NCBI GenBank assembly: GCA_947683425.1
Contig: CANTUQ010000101.1
Coordinates: 29,101,001 to 29,165,000, forward strand
DNA length: 64,000 nt
Reading direction: 5' to 3'
Source of the DNA: Excoecaria cochinchinensis
Taxonomy: Eukaryota; Streptophyta; Magnoliopsida; Malpighiales; Euphorbiaceae
How positions within the stretch are numbered: the first letter of the stretch is position 1; each line of letters starts with the position of its first letter. The notes under the pieces were generated by a model. That model ran no database searches and was not told the origin of the DNA. It worked only from the letters and a program-made list of their open reading frames with translations. Positions 45,420 to 58,121 of this stretch are shown one piece after another. Both the position numbers and the translations under genes were made by a program.

Positions 45420-45790
45420 TTAAAGAAAATATTTAATCAAAATCACTTTTACTTTTTCAGAAGATTTTAAAATTGACACAATAGCTCTTTTTGATACAGG
45501 TGCAAATTTAAACTGCTTTAAAAACTGTATTGTTCTAAAAAGATTTTTTGAAAAAATAAATGAAAAACTTGTCGTAACTAACAATTCTAACATGCGTATC
45601 AAAAGTAAAATTGAAGTTTCTATAAAAAAATGAAAATATTTTGATCAAAACTCTTTTTGTTTTGTTAGCTAATATAAATCATATTGTCATTTTAGGGACT
45701 CCCTTCATTAACATGATAACTTCCTATTCTCTCAACTATGATGGAATTTCTTTCAAAACAAAAAGAAAAAAAAAATTATTTTTCCATTCA
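45420..45790 (+). pseudogene. Retroviral-type aspartic protease remnant
   Basis: Contains the catalytic motif FDTGAN (Asp codon at 45493-45495) and, after a frameshift, an ILGTPFI flap/core-type block near 45690. Stops and frameshifts interrupt it. No reverse transcriptase follows down to 46600, so the element is truncated or rearranged. Confidence 0.7.
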
Positions 45791-46887
45791 TAGAAAAGCC
45801 CAGAACGATAACCTTTTAAAAACTTGTTCTGTCTATAGAAATTAATTGAATTGTATAATTTAAGGAAACAAAAATATTTGTGTTTTCTCAAACATGACGT
45901 ATCATTTCTCAAAATCTAAAAACAACTGGAAAATGATTTGGTAAAACAAAAAATTTCTGATTTTCAAAAATAAATTGAAATTAAAATTTGCTAAGATTTA
46001 CCAAATACTTTTTGGAACAGAAAACAACATATGGTTGATTGAAATCAACTGGCGACAACAAAACTAAAGAAAAGTACTTTGCAATCATATGGCCCAACTT
46101 CAACAAAGCAAGCCCTCATCCTCAAAGGCTTTTTCAGACCCTTTCAAGGTATATTCATCCTCAGAATTCGAACCCATTGTGGACTTGGGCGACGACAATG
46201 AAGACAACTGCTATGGTATTTTCTCGCCACCATAATTGGCCTGGACTCCGCCCATATTTTTTAAACATATGGACCCATTTCATATCTTGTATTTTTAATT
46301 TTTCAAAAAAAGGCTTAGCCATATCTGTAAAAAGTTTAAAAAATAAATGAAGAAGGAAACAATGAAGATTGTTTTGCCAGCCATTCTTCCACTTTTCAAA
46401 CAGTCTTATCAAACCCATGTGAAGCAACTGGATTTTTGCATGTGAAAACCCAATTTTATAGCTCATCCAGTTACTTCATCTGTCCAGGCTCCCGTAATTA
46501 TCGTTGGAAGACTCCCTATAAAGAGACAATTCCTTCCCTTAAAGGACGCTGAGATTTTTCCTAGAGAGAATTTCCTAGTTTTTAAAAAACATTTGGCTTA
46601 GATCTTAGAAAGTTCATGTGTTGAGTATACACCTTAATCTCGAACTGAGTGTATATCTTTATTTTCAAAACTTGGATTTTAATTTTCAAAACCTGAAAGT
46701 ATCGCTCATGTTTTGAGCATTTTATTTTATAAATATATTATTTTTTATATTGATTTTATCTTTATTTTCATTTTAAATATATTTTGTACTTACAATAAAA
46801 AATTATGTTAATTTCTTGCATTGCATTTGCACTGCATATTTTATTTTTATTTTTTTTATTTTTATTTATACCATTAAATCCTGCAGC

Positions 46888-46928
<41 letters not shown>

Positions 46929-48065
46929 CCGAAATTTATTGGATCCAATTAGTTTAAATTCACGATAAATATACCCGTAAAAAAAGTGTTGTCTCCTAAT
47001 TTTTTTTTTTTTAATCATCGCAAAAAGTAGGAATCAAAGTAATTATATCGTTTATCACGCTTACAGGTAGAGTTGAAGTAAATATTTTGCGGTATGACGT
47101 GATAACACGTAGGTATTAGTAAAACAACAAAGAACACGTGGCTTGAGGAGCCGAGTCATGCCAAATAAAAAAAAAAATAATAATAATCTTGTTTACTAAA
47201 GATCACGTTAGCCATGAGATCCGCGTAGTAGAATTGATTTCTTGTACAGATTTAAAAAATTCAAACATTTCGATGTCATATCAAAATATTATGTTGGCCC
47301 GTTCCTCTTTTTTCTTTTGATGTTAATTTCAATAAAGAGACTATGTTGTACCTTTTATTTCACTTATATGATATGTTTGACTGCCTCATTTTAATATTAT
47401 GTCAGTACCCTTAATGCTGTAACTTAAAATTGATGAAAATTATATACATATATGTATTTTTGTATTGATTTTTTGTTACGTTAAGATTATTTTTTCTCAA
47501 ATTAAATGAAATGATACAAACATTTAAATAATTTGAAAAAAATATAAAAGTTAAAATGGCAACTTATAAGCCCAATTTCATAATAAAAATATTATAACAA
47601 ATTATATAATAACCAAACTTAATTATATATTTCAAATAATTGAAAATAAAAAAAAGAATCATAATAAATTATATAATAATAAAAAAATCAATTGAATATA
47701 TTAGCAGCTCCATATATATATATTTATATAAAATCTACGACACATGGGTCCCACAGATTGTGATCAACGGTCGAAAGCAAATACTTCATAACGTCCACCA
47801 CTTGCAACCGTAGCGTAAAACACCAAAAATATCTCACTTTCAGTTTCCTCCATTCAACCAACCCCTTTCTCTTCCCCGTTTACTAAAATATCCAAACACC
47901 CCTTTGTCCGATTCATCCGCATCTACGTCAATTGGTCAAACTAAACAGCTAGAAAAATAAATGGAAAAAAGGTAGAAACATACATATGATTTGAATTATG
48001 AAATTTTATTTTATTTGTTCATCTTAGGCACCTCAAAAATTATATTTATTTATTTATGGTCCTTC
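45791..48065. other. Retroelement tail and spacer
   Basis: Bases 45800-46560 still contain short coding-like pieces in shifted frames, probably of the same retroelement. From 46600 the DNA is AT-rich without features except a (TA)n run. Confidence 0.4.
46893..46926. repeat. (TA)n microsatellite
   Basis: About 17 TA units in the spacer upstream of the GT64 gene. Confidence 0.95.
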
Positions 48066-48390
48066 ATCGCTTGTTGATTGTGCTGTGTGTGTAGATATAA
48101 GTATTAGCATGGTTTATTAAAATTGCCATGATTTTCATAAAGGGTGTGTTCCTTCCCTGTCCGTGTGTGTGTCGTTTTCAAAAAATCTTGGGCTTCTGGC
48201 CCGGTTCAAGTTGTAGTGTGGCTGTCGCCTTCTGCGCAAGTGGGAGTGGGGCCTGGTCTTTCGGGATTTCATATCGCTTGTTGATTATAGTGTGTGTGGA
48301 TATAAGAATTAGCATGCTTTGTTAAAATCGCCATGGTTTTAATAAATGGTGTGTTCCTTGCCTGTCCGTGTGTGTCGCTTTCAAAACAAC
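48066..48390 (+). repeat. Direct duplication, two units with a period of about 207 bp
   Basis: The unit ATCGCTTGTTGATT...TGTGTGTG.GATATAAG.ATTAGCATG...GCCATG.TTTT.ATAAA.GGTGTGTTCCTT.CCTGTCCGTGTGTGT occurs at about 48066-48176 and again at about 48273-48380. The first unit extends into a more GC-rich stretch (48185-48265) not repeated in full. Confidence 0.8.
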
Positions 48391-48599
48391 AATTATATTT
48401 ATCAAGGTTGGGTCATTATTTATTTAGATTATGTAATATTTTAATTGTACACAAGTTGCATTTTCACAATATAAAACAAATTGAGGAAATAAATTTACAT
48501 AAAATTTTAATTTTAGTATAAGTAAAATTTGAAATTTCCTAATCCAATGAATCAACGATTTAGTAGAGAAAACACGTGTAACATTAGGATAAAAAGTGG

Positions 48600-49119
48600 G
48601 GGTTGATTTCACTAACGGTCACTCAACTTATCACTTATCGCGCAAAAATAACCGACTTTTTTTTTCTTACTTAAATGTCACTGAACTTTTAATATTTTTG
48701 CAAAAAAGTCATGTTCACCGGAATCCGGTGAGGACTATTACCGGATTGATGACATGGCATGCCATGTCAGAAACTACATGTCGTTTAACAATATTTCCAA
48801 CAAATGTTACATCTAAATCAATTTTACTCACGGTCACTAAACTTATCATTTATCGCGCAAAAGTAACCAATTTTTTTTTTTTTTTCAACTTAAATGTTAC
48901 TGAAATTCTAACATTTTTGCAAAAAAAGTCACATATTTACTATTCGTTGCCACGTGTCATATGCCATGTCATCAATCCGACAAGGATTCTCGCCGGATTC
49001 CGGTTAATATGACTTTTTTGAAATAATGTTAGAAGTTTAGTGACATTTAAAATAAAAAAAAAGCCGGTTATTTTTGTGCGATAAATGATAAGTTGAGTGA
49101 TTATGAGTGAAATTGACCC
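48600..49119. mobile_element. MITE-like element with long TIRs and 10-bp target duplication
   Basis: A 520-bp unit with ends GGGTTGATTTCAC and GTGAAATTGACCC. The inverted similarity extends about 60 bp (CACTCAACTTATCA.TTATCGC.CAAAAATAACCG). The exact direct repeat TAAAAAGTGG lies on both sides (48590-48599 and 49120-49129), which suits a Mutator-like MITE. The interior repeats the end motif again near 48820-48870. No protein-coding capacity. Confidence 0.9.
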
Positions 49120-49129
49120 TAAAAAGTGG

Positions 49130-49588
49130 ATAGTTCTAATAAATGCATGTTTTATGTATTTATTATTAGCTAAACTTATTTCGAATTTTAATTTGATAGG
49201 TTAGTAGATTGGATAAATAAGGTGGGTTATTATTGGATTGAGTGAATTTTAAATCCCACCTTTTAATAATTTAATAAAATTAATGAAAATCGATAATATA
49301 GATAAATTAGACAAGTCCGAAATTTCAATATCGGTATTTTTACATTTTAATTTGTTTTAACATAAATGAAAATGAGAAGAATGTTAAGTGTTTCCATAAA
49401 AATAGAGAAAAATAAATTAATTTTTACTTGATAACTCGTTGCATATCTATCATATTTAATCTACTAACCAGCTAAATCATTTACTTATTTCCTCATTATT
49501 TTTAAATTTTTATTTATTTTCAAAATAAAAAGTATTTTGATTTTTATCTTACTTAAATTAATTTTGAAAAGATAACAATAGGAGGATC

Positions 49589-49622
<34 letters not shown>

Positions 49623-50054
49623 TTTTTTTAAACTTAGGAAAGGATTTAATATGAAGGCCAAAAAAATTTAATGGTTTAATAAATAAAGTAGGCGTAACTA
49701 AAAAAATACATTTCAACATAAAAAAATATTCCGCATGACCGACATTTACCGTGCCTGCCTAAGGACTAATATACAATTGCCACGTGTCCTAGAATCCTAC
49801 TTTGATTGCCTCCGTTTCGCTCCTCTCCGCATCCTTCAACTTCCTTCCTTTTCCTTTCTTCCCAATTCCTCCCTCTGCTCCGACAATTGCGCGGGAATCA
49901 CCGTCGGCGAGAAGTTTATCGAAAGGAAATTAACTGAATGCTCTCTTATATTGCATAGGTTTCCGAGTTGACTCGACATTAAGTCACTCAACTCGGGCTG
50001 GATCGTCCTTGCTTGTGAGTTAGTTTTGAGAAAGGAGAAGAAACACTGGCGGTG
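49130..50054 (+). promoter_or_regulatory. Upstream region of the GT64 gene
   Basis: Contains an (ATT)n microsatellite at about 49588-49622. From about 49780 it changes to the higher GC content of a leader. GCGCGGGAA near 49888 resembles an E2F site, but this is a single match. No TATA box close to the ATG is obvious. Confidence 0.4.
49588..49622. repeat. (ATT)n microsatellite
   Basis: About eleven ATT units followed by a T-run. Confidence 0.95.
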
Positions 50055-53000
50055 ATGAGAGGGAGCCTGCTAGTTAACCGGCGCGGGGTGCAGAGATTCC
50101 GGCAACTCGCTATCTCGGTCGCTGGATCCGTGAAGATCAAGCTTTTACTTTGCTGTTGTATAGTTTTTACTCTATTTGCTCTCGCTGGCCGTGCCTCGGA
50201 GTTCATTAGATGGACTCAACAAATTGCTCCTGCTGATCCGTTCTCTGCTTCAGGGTGCGTATTTGAGAAATTAGTTGCGGTGGTTATTGTTTGGTTTCCT
50301 ATTTTAGTGTATTTTAACTCTTGATCGGTTTAGATTTGGTAAATATATCCATTTGCCTTTATTTATTTATTTTCTCTAATGAAATCAGAAAATAAAAATT
50401 TTCTGATAACTATTTTTAATACAGATTTAGTAAGTGAAGCCGTTAATTGCATTCATTTACGTAGTGTGTCGATTATATTGATCTGGATTTTGTGGAATTG
50501 TTTCCGAAAGATTTTAAAAGAAGTATTTGCTCGAAGTATAACAGCTTCTTTAGTAGGTATTTTCAATTAATGCTCTTTGAATGATTACCAGCAGCATTTA
50601 GATTTCATTTTGTTTCAAATAGGGATCCTGAAATTCGGAGCAGAGCGCTTGTTGGTGTCAACATTTATGGAATTTGGTATAATTTACGAAGAAACTGATT
50701 GAGAAGCCGATACTTTTTAACTTGTAGTGAGCAAACTTTTTGATAGCTGTTGAGGTAGCATACTTTATGATGATTTGGTGCTTGTAAATTTCTGATTTTT
50801 TTTTTTTTGGATTAAGCATATGTCAATTGTATTCTATCTTGCGTATGATTGTAGTCACTGAAGAATACTAGAGATACATGGATGGAACTGCATTTTTGAC
50901 ATTTTTAAGTCTATGCATCTTGTCGAAGGATGTTTATTTTTTCTGATACTAATTCTTTGGCTTTGAAATTTTAATACAGGAAAGGATATGCTATTTTAAT
51001 TAACACATGGAAGAGATATGATCTGTTGAAGCAGTCAATTTCTCACTACTCATCTTGTGGCGGGCTTGATTCTATACATATTGTCTGGAGTGAGCCTGAT
51101 CCTCCATCTGAAAATCTTGTTAAGTATTTAAACCATGTTGTGCAATCAAACTCAAAAGGTGTGAGGCAAGTTGAATTGAAATTTGACATCAACAAGGAAG
51201 ATAGTTTAAACAACAGATTTAAAGAAATCAAGGACTTGAAAGCTGATGCTGTTTTCTCTGTCGATGATGATGTTATGTTTCCTTGCTCTTCTCTGGAATT
51301 TGCTTTCAGTGTTTGGCAGAGTGCTCCAGATGCAATGGTGGGCTTTGTACCCCGTGCTCATTGGGTTGATAAGTCGGTATGGCTTTATTTTATTATTAAT
51401 TTTATCTTCAATATCATTTCTTTTGTTTATGCCTTGAAGTAACTGGTTTATTGATGTCAATTTGGAGAAGAAAAACCATGCTTGTGTCAAAACTTGTGAG
51501 CATTAATCAAAGGGATATTTGACCTGCTAATTTTTTTGGGTCATGAATTGTAAATGGCTATTATTGGAACCATAATTTAAGTTCTGCATGAATTGCAGTT
51601 GCAGTCTAAGAAGCCATTAATTGTGCATCATTTGGTACTGTCACACTGCCTGCCTTGTGGTATCGTTGGATGTTTGAGAAGTTTATGTGATAAACAAAAA
51701 ACTCTGCACCTGGAATGTGGGGTGGTTCAAAATTTGTTACATTGGTCACTTTCTATTAGCATTAGTTTAGGAATCAGACAGTCATTTTGATGGAGGGTGT
51801 CTGAATCTTTTTGTGCAGCAAGGAAAAACAGATTACTACGTATATGGTGGTTGGTGGTCTGTTTGGTGGACAGGGACATACAGTATGGTGCTCTCAAAGG
51901 CAGCTTTTTTCCACAAAAAGTATCTTCGTTTGTACACAAAGGAAATGCCAGCATCAATTAGAGAGTACACAACCAAGAACAGGTTCTTCTGCTTGACACA
52001 GTTTATGCACTTCTTGTTTGCTCTTTTTTACTGTATCTTTATGTGCTTAAGATTCATTTCAATCTTGGATTTATTCACCAGGAATTGTGAAGATATTGCA
52101 ATGTCTTTTCTGATAGCTAATGCAACGGGAGCTCCACCCATTTGGGTGAAAGGTAGAAATTTCATCTGATAATAGCCATCATTTTAATTTCATCTGAGTT
52201 AATTTTTGTTCTCACCATTTTTAATTTTTGTTACTTGTTAAATTATGCAATAGAACGTTTAACTATCAAATTGTAAATTGTATAGAGGAGTTGGAAGTTT
52301 GGGAGTGATATGATCTTATGAAATCCATGCAGCAAAAAGTATAAGAGGAAATAAGTAATAACTACTTGACTAATCAGACGTATCAAGTTCCTTGCTGCTT
52401 TGTTGAAGAAATATGATAGGATAGGATGACAGAAATTACTAGGCTTTTGTTGTTTACTGCAAATATTTTCTTTTGTTATGTCAATCAGTTCCATGTTGAC
52501 TAACTGTCACCTTAACTTGGTTCAGTTTGCTTCCTCTCAACATTTATGTACCTTGGACTTTAACAAGTTTTGCCTTTAATTTAGTTTCACCTCATCCTTG
52601 GTAATTCATATCCGACTTTAGATAGGAAACATAATTTATTTGTAAACAAAAACAGAGAAGCAAAACATGTAAACGAAATGAGTTGTTATTCAAGGAGCCA
52701 ATCTTGCAATCTGAGGAATGATGGAGCTTTAGATCTGCTATGTGATGGAAAATTGTTGCCTGTAAGTAAGTTTGTGAGAATACGGTGAAATGATTTTCCA
52801 GCAAAGGCCCTATCAGGGTGGTATATTTTCTGAAATCTTTTAGACCATTGAATAGATTTTCCTCTGTTTTTTATGTGTAATGTGCTTATTTACTTTCTTT
52901 ATCTATACTTTGGAGCCTAGTGATGGACACGATTGTGTAATCTTTATGACCCAGGCTAACTGCTGCTGTAATTATGATGCTTTTCAAATATATATGTGGG

Positions 53001-53516
53001 TTATAGAATAGATCTGATTTGGCTCACTGAATCCCATATAAACATGTAAGGGAGTGCATTTGATGGTTGTGTATTTATCTGCACTCATTTATTGTTAGAG
53101 TGTCGGTCTACTAATCATTCCTTGGAAAATTGAAACACTCACTGCCATTTGTATAGTTCTCTACCTCGTGACATACTTAATAGGTTTAGGTTTGTATTGA
53201 TCATGGATTGGCAACTCTGTAGGGTGACAAGGAATTGTGATTTGTTTGATTCTCTGGAAAAATTTAGTGAGATTGATTACTATATGGGCTGCAGATCAGG
53301 AATTCTTTTTTTTTTAAATCTCTTCTCATATATTATATTTTTGTTGCTATTATAGGTAAAATATTTGAGATTGGTTCAACGGGAATTAGTAGTTTGGGAG
53401 GTCATAGCGAGAAAAGAACACTATGTGTTAACAGATTTGTGGCGGAGTATGGACGGATGCCACTAGTATCTACAACTGTGAAGGCTGTTGATAGCCGCAA
53501 CGCCTGGTTTTGGTAA
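50055..53516 (+). CDS. GMT1: GT64 glycosyltransferase, GMT1/EPC1 type (GIPC mannosyltransferase)
   Basis: The Arabidopsis relative (At3g55830, EPC1/GMT1) adds mannose to glycosyl inositol phosphorylceramide sphingolipids in the Golgi and is needed for cell adhesion. Five exons, 50055-50254, 50980-51376, 51819-51982, 52082-52152 and 53356-53516, give 993 nt, 330 aa plus stop (EPC1 is about 334 aa), with consistent phases. The protein is type II: a short basic N-terminus, one membrane anchor (about residues 28-46, KLLLCCCIVFTLFAL), then a GT64 exostosin-like domain. This has the DXD-type motif VDDDV (D162-D164), WGLD-like SGGLDSIHIVW, FVPRAHWVD and the C-terminal NCEDIAMSFLIANATG. The ATG at 50055 is the first in frame with the exon. 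No defect is seen. Intron 4 is long and contains a segment duplicated at 59690-59928. Confidence 0.93.
52558..52722 (+). repeat. GMT1 intron 4 segment that recurs at 59690-59928
   Basis: Shared blocks in the same order and orientation are TTTAACAAGTTTTGC, TTTAGTTTCACCTCATCCTTG, ACAGAGAAGCAAAACATGTA and ATGAGTTGTTAT.CAAGGAGC. The distal copy has an extra roughly 50 bp in the middle. Confidence 0.88.
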
Positions 53517-54819
53517 TGAAGGAGATTAAATCCAATACATTTGAGTTGCTGGAAGTTCCACATTTTTGTCAATCCTTTGAGCAATTCCAATTCTTTTTCA
53601 TGTTGTATAATAGTTGACTTTGTTTATGTCTTTTTTAATTTAGAAGCTAATTTAACATTCCGCGTAGATTGGTTACTTGTAGTTTTACTAGGTTACCATG
53701 TAACTAGATAACAGTTCCACTCGTTGTACTGATATACCTTACATTTTTCCTTCTGAATTGAAAACCCACGCATCCAGTTTTGTACTGAAGCAATGGGTAT
53801 ATGTTATTCTTAGCTTACAAATATAGGAGTCTTTGTTTTTGATTTAATGGTTCTTAGTTTTTGGTTTAATTTAATGGCTTTCTAACACTAAAGTTTTAAC
53901 AGTCCACTTCCCACTAATTTAATGGAAACATTGCAAGATCCGGTATCGAATATTTTACATTGTAGATAAATTCAAATCGATCACTGAGATTTCCTTCGAT
54001 TACTTATTGATTAATTTAAATTGAAGTTGGACAGACCCCACAATTGGATTTAGGCCTGAAAAGCGATACTTTTAGTTAAAGTATAGGGGACATGCTTGGA
54101 TAATTTAAGGTCTAATTTTTGTTTCTAATGAAACGATTACTAGTGCACTCTACTGGGTAATTGTTCTTTCCCTAGTTTTAAATAATTATGTGCTCTTTTA
54201 CTTGAATTATAGCAAATGTTTGAAGCCTTGCGACCTTTCATAAAAAAGATAACCCTACTTTTACTTTCCTAGACATTATCGTTGTACACGCTAAATTGAA
54301 TATATATATATATATCCTTCCATCCAATAAATATAGACTTACTTTTCATTTTAATTTATTCCATAATATAATCTTTTTAATATGCCGTTATTTAATTAAA
54401 TTTATGTAAATTATAATGGCATCTTTTTTATTTTCACATTTAAAAAAAAAGTAACAATTATTTTGTTTTATGGAACATATATTATTTATTAATTGAGGGT
54501 ATATTAAAAAAAGGGCTAAATGTTGTTTTTAAATTAAACTAAGTTTTTTTTTTTTTATAATTTATATGCAAAAAAGAAACAAGTCTATATTTGTGATAGA
54601 AAGGAGTATATAACTTTTATTTTCAATAGAATGTTAATGGCCCAATAAATTATTGTTCCCATTCTACACGCAATAATCTTTTTCTGACTTTTTTCACAAA
54701 TTGTTCAAACAATATGTAAACCTAAAATCTGCCGCAAAAAAAAAAAAAAAAAAATATTGGTTATTAAAAAATTAAACTTTAATATAGAAAATGATAGAAA
54801 TAGAACAGATTTTTGTTTC
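53517..54819. other. Spacer between GMT1 and the receptor kinase
   Basis: AT-rich with a short (TA)n at 54299-54313 and an A-run at 54737-54753. No gene is seen. Confidence 0.5.
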
Positions 54820-54827
54820 TATAAATA
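54820..54827 (+). promoter_or_regulatory. TATA box of the receptor kinase gene
   Basis: TATAAATA 74 bp upstream of the ATG. The leader ends in a run of 15 A's (about 54879-54893) directly before the ATG. Confidence 0.65.
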
Positions 54828-54893
54828 GCTCCTATTGGTAAGTCACCCTAGCAACCCATCACATTAATTCATTTCAACAAAAAAAAAAAAAAA

Positions 54894-57800
54894 ATGCCAC
54901 TTCCAACCACAAACCTAACCCTTAAACTGTTAACCTTTCAGTTCTGTCTCATTTTGTTGGTATCTATGGCTAATTGTCTGAGGCATTTAAGTAATGAGAC
55001 TGATCGACTTTCGCTGTTGGAGTTTAAAGCCCAAATATCGAATGATCCTTATGGCATCTTAAGCTCATGGAATGATTCTACCAGCTTCTGCAAGTGGGAA
55101 GGAGTTACTTGTGCCCGCAAACATCAGAGAGTTACTTCTCTAGACTTGCAGGGACTAAGCTTGACAGGGATCTTATCTCCTTGTATAAAGAATCTCACAT
55201 TCTTAAGGTTCCTCAATCTTGCCACCAACAGATTCCATGGAGAAATTCCTCGAGAAGTCGGTCATCTGTTCCGACTCAGATATCTGAACCTGTCAGCAAA
55301 CTCATTAGGAGGAGGAATTACAGGTTACATCAGCAACTGTTCAAAGCTCAAGATTTTGGATTTGGGCACCAACAACTTAACAGGAAAAATTCCCGTTGAG
55401 CTGGGCTTTCTAAAAAAGCTTGTGACAATTTACCTTGGCGAGAATAAACTCATAGGAGAGATCCCGGATTCATTTGGAAACCTTTCTTCTCTAGAAAAAC
55501 TTTTTTCACCTTTTAATCATCTGAAGGGAAATATTCCAAGTCATTTGGGACTACTCACGAAGTTAACTCATTTTGGTTTTGGTGTGAATAACCTGAGAGG
55601 TGCAATCCCTTCCACTCTTTGCAATCTTTCATCTCTCATTCAATTTTCTGTTCCACTAAACCAATTGGATGGGACTCTCCCACCAAACACAGGCCTCACT
55701 CTCCCAAACTTGCAATTATTTTCCGTTGGTGGAAACCAAATCCATGGAAGTATTCCAACTTCAATCACCAATGCTTCTAAGCTTCAAGTGCTTGACATCT
55801 TTAACAACTCAATAACCGGTCCAGTTCCAAATAATCTTGGATATTTGAAAAGTATCCGCATGCTGGGTTTGGGAATAAATTTTTTAGGCAATAACACAAT
55901 CAAAGATCTGAATTTCATGACATCTTTGTCAAATTGTAGCAATCTAGAAATGCTTTCAATTTATGGAAACAATTTTGGGGGTCTGTTACCTACCTCTATA
56001 GCCAATATGTCCAGCATTCAAAGACTACATATGGGAAAAAATCAATTCTATGGTAAAATTCCAATGGGGGTTGGAGATCTTGTAAACTTGTACTTATTAG
56101 ATGTCTCGGTTAATCTTTTATCTGGTCCAATTCCTGATTCTTTAGGGAAGCTTGTGAAGTTGCAGGGGTTAGGTCTGTCTGAAAATAGGTTATCCGGAGA
56201 AATCCCACATTCTCTATGTAACCTCACCCAAGTAGCTGTGCTTGATTTACATGAAAACAAGTTAGAAGGAAACTTAATTCCATGTATTGGAAACTTAAAA
56301 AGTCTGCAGCATTTTTCTGTATCTGAAAATAACCTAAATGGCAGCATACCTCTACAAATCCTTGATCTCTTTGCATTACTACTTGTTGATTTATCGCAAA
56401 ATGCATTCACGGGTCTCATTCCTCTGGGTGTCAGTAGCCTGAAAGGTATGATTGCATTAGGTATATCTGGAAACAAATTGTCTGGGAAAATTCCTGAGAC
56501 ACTAGGTGATTGTTTGAGCCTAGAATTGCTTCACTTGGGTGGCAATATGCTTCAAGGAGATATTCCTTCACCCCTTGGATCATTGAAAGGTCTGCAAGAG
56601 CTAGACCTGTCAAGGAACAGCTTGTCAGGAAATATCCCGAAAGAGCTAGACAAGCTAATGTTCTTGCAATATCTTGATCTCTCTTTCAACAACCTTAAGG
56701 GTGAAGTTCCAAAGAAAGGAGTTTTCAAGAATGTAAGTGCATTTTCAGTTGATGGAAACATTGACCTTTGCGGCGGAGTCATAGAACTACAACTACCACC
56801 ATGTCTTATTAAAATAGAGAAACAGAAAAAGGCTACTAAAGCCATTATCGTTGCAGTAATCATCAGTCCAGTACTGATTTTTGTTGCAATAACATCCTTG
56901 TATGTTTTCTATCGGAGAAATTCAAGAAAGAATCCATCTACAAAACTTTTTGAAGATAATAAGCTTCCTCGAATTTCATTCAGCGAATTGTTTCAAGCAA
57001 CCAATGGTTTTTGTTCGGACAATATTATTGGAGAAGGTAGTTTTGGCTTTGTATACAGAGGAAATCTTGATCATCAAGAAGAAAAGCTAGTTGCTGTCAA
57101 AGTATTCAAACTTCAACAACATGGAGCTTCCAAGAGCGTTCTTGCTGAGTGCAAAGCATTGCGGAACATTAGGCACAAAAATCTGGTAAAGATCCTAACG
57201 TACTGCTCCAGCATTGATTTTAAAGGCAATGATTTCAAAGCTCTAGTGTTTGATTTCATGGAGAATGGGAGTTTGGAGATGTGGTTGCATGACAACATTC
57301 AATCAAGGGGTTTAAGCCTTCTTCAAAGACTTCGTATTGTGATTGATGTGTCATCTGCGTTGCATTATCTTCACGACCATTGTGAAACTCCTATTGTTCA
57401 CTGTGATTTGAAGCCCAGCAATATTCTATTTGACAGTGATATGACTGCTCACGTTGGTGATTTCGGATTGGCTAGGTTCCTTTCCAACGCTACTGATAAT
57501 TCAACGCAAGGCGAAACTAGCTCAATTGGGATCAAGGGAACCATCGGCTATATGGCTCCAGGTATAATTTCATGTGCTTGTCCTGTTTTATTAATTCATC
57601 AGCAAGCTCAACAATTAGATGTCTAAGGTGACATAACTAATAAAAGTTTGATGCTGATTTTCCGTGTTGCAGAATATGGAGTAGGCAGTCAAGCAACAAA
57701 ACATGGAGATGTATTCAGCTTTGGGATAATTTTATTGGAGATTTTTACAGGAAAGAGGCCAACTGATCCGATCTTTGCTGATGGTTTAAATCTCCATAAC

Positions 57801-58121
57801 TTTGTGAAAGCTAATCTCCCTACACGAGTCATGCATGTTTTGGACCCTGTTCTTATCACAAAAATAGATGTGACAGCAATAGCAACAAGATCAGAAGTCA
57901 TGGAGATCCAAGAAGGTGATGCCATTTTTGACAGTTTGAGACTAGATGATGGAGATGTGCACAATTGTATTGTATCAGTCCTGGAAATCGGACTGGCATG
58001 CTCAGCAGAACTCTCAATTGACCGAATGCAAATGGGGGATGTCACCAAAAAATTAAATGTTATTACAGAGGCTTTCATGCGCACAAGAACTCGTCGAGGC
58101 AGACGAGTGGTAACCCACTAA
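54894..58121 (+). CDS. LRR receptor-like serine/threonine kinase, subfamily XII (non-RD)
   Basis: A membrane receptor kinase of the family that includes EFR, FLS2 and XA21. Exons 54894-57561 and 57673-58121 give 3,117 nt, 1,038 aa plus stop, with the single intron at the place typical of this family, between MAP and E of the APE motif. In order: signal peptide (1 to about 27), LRRNT with FKAQISNDPYGILSSWNDST and CKWEGVTC, about 21-22 leucine-rich repeats to about residue 600, membrane helix (about 645-672) and kinase domain. The kinase keeps IGEGSFGFVYRG (about 710), VAVKVF (Lys about 735), HCDLKPSNI (836-844) and VGDFGLA (Asp about 856). Cys before the catalytic Asp makes it a non-RD kinase, typical of pattern-recognition receptors. 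The ligand is unknown, and specific identity with EFR or XA21 is not claimed. No stop or frameshift, so probably functional. Confidence 0.95.

Noticed and set aside
56048..56476. Minus-strand open frame of 142 codons in the receptor kinase
   Set aside because: Antisense of the regular LRR codons; the plus frame is clearly the coding one.
57113..57626. Receptor kinase ending at 57626
   Set aside because: That stop is in the intron; a GT donor after MAP and an AG acceptor before EYG restore the full kinase domain.
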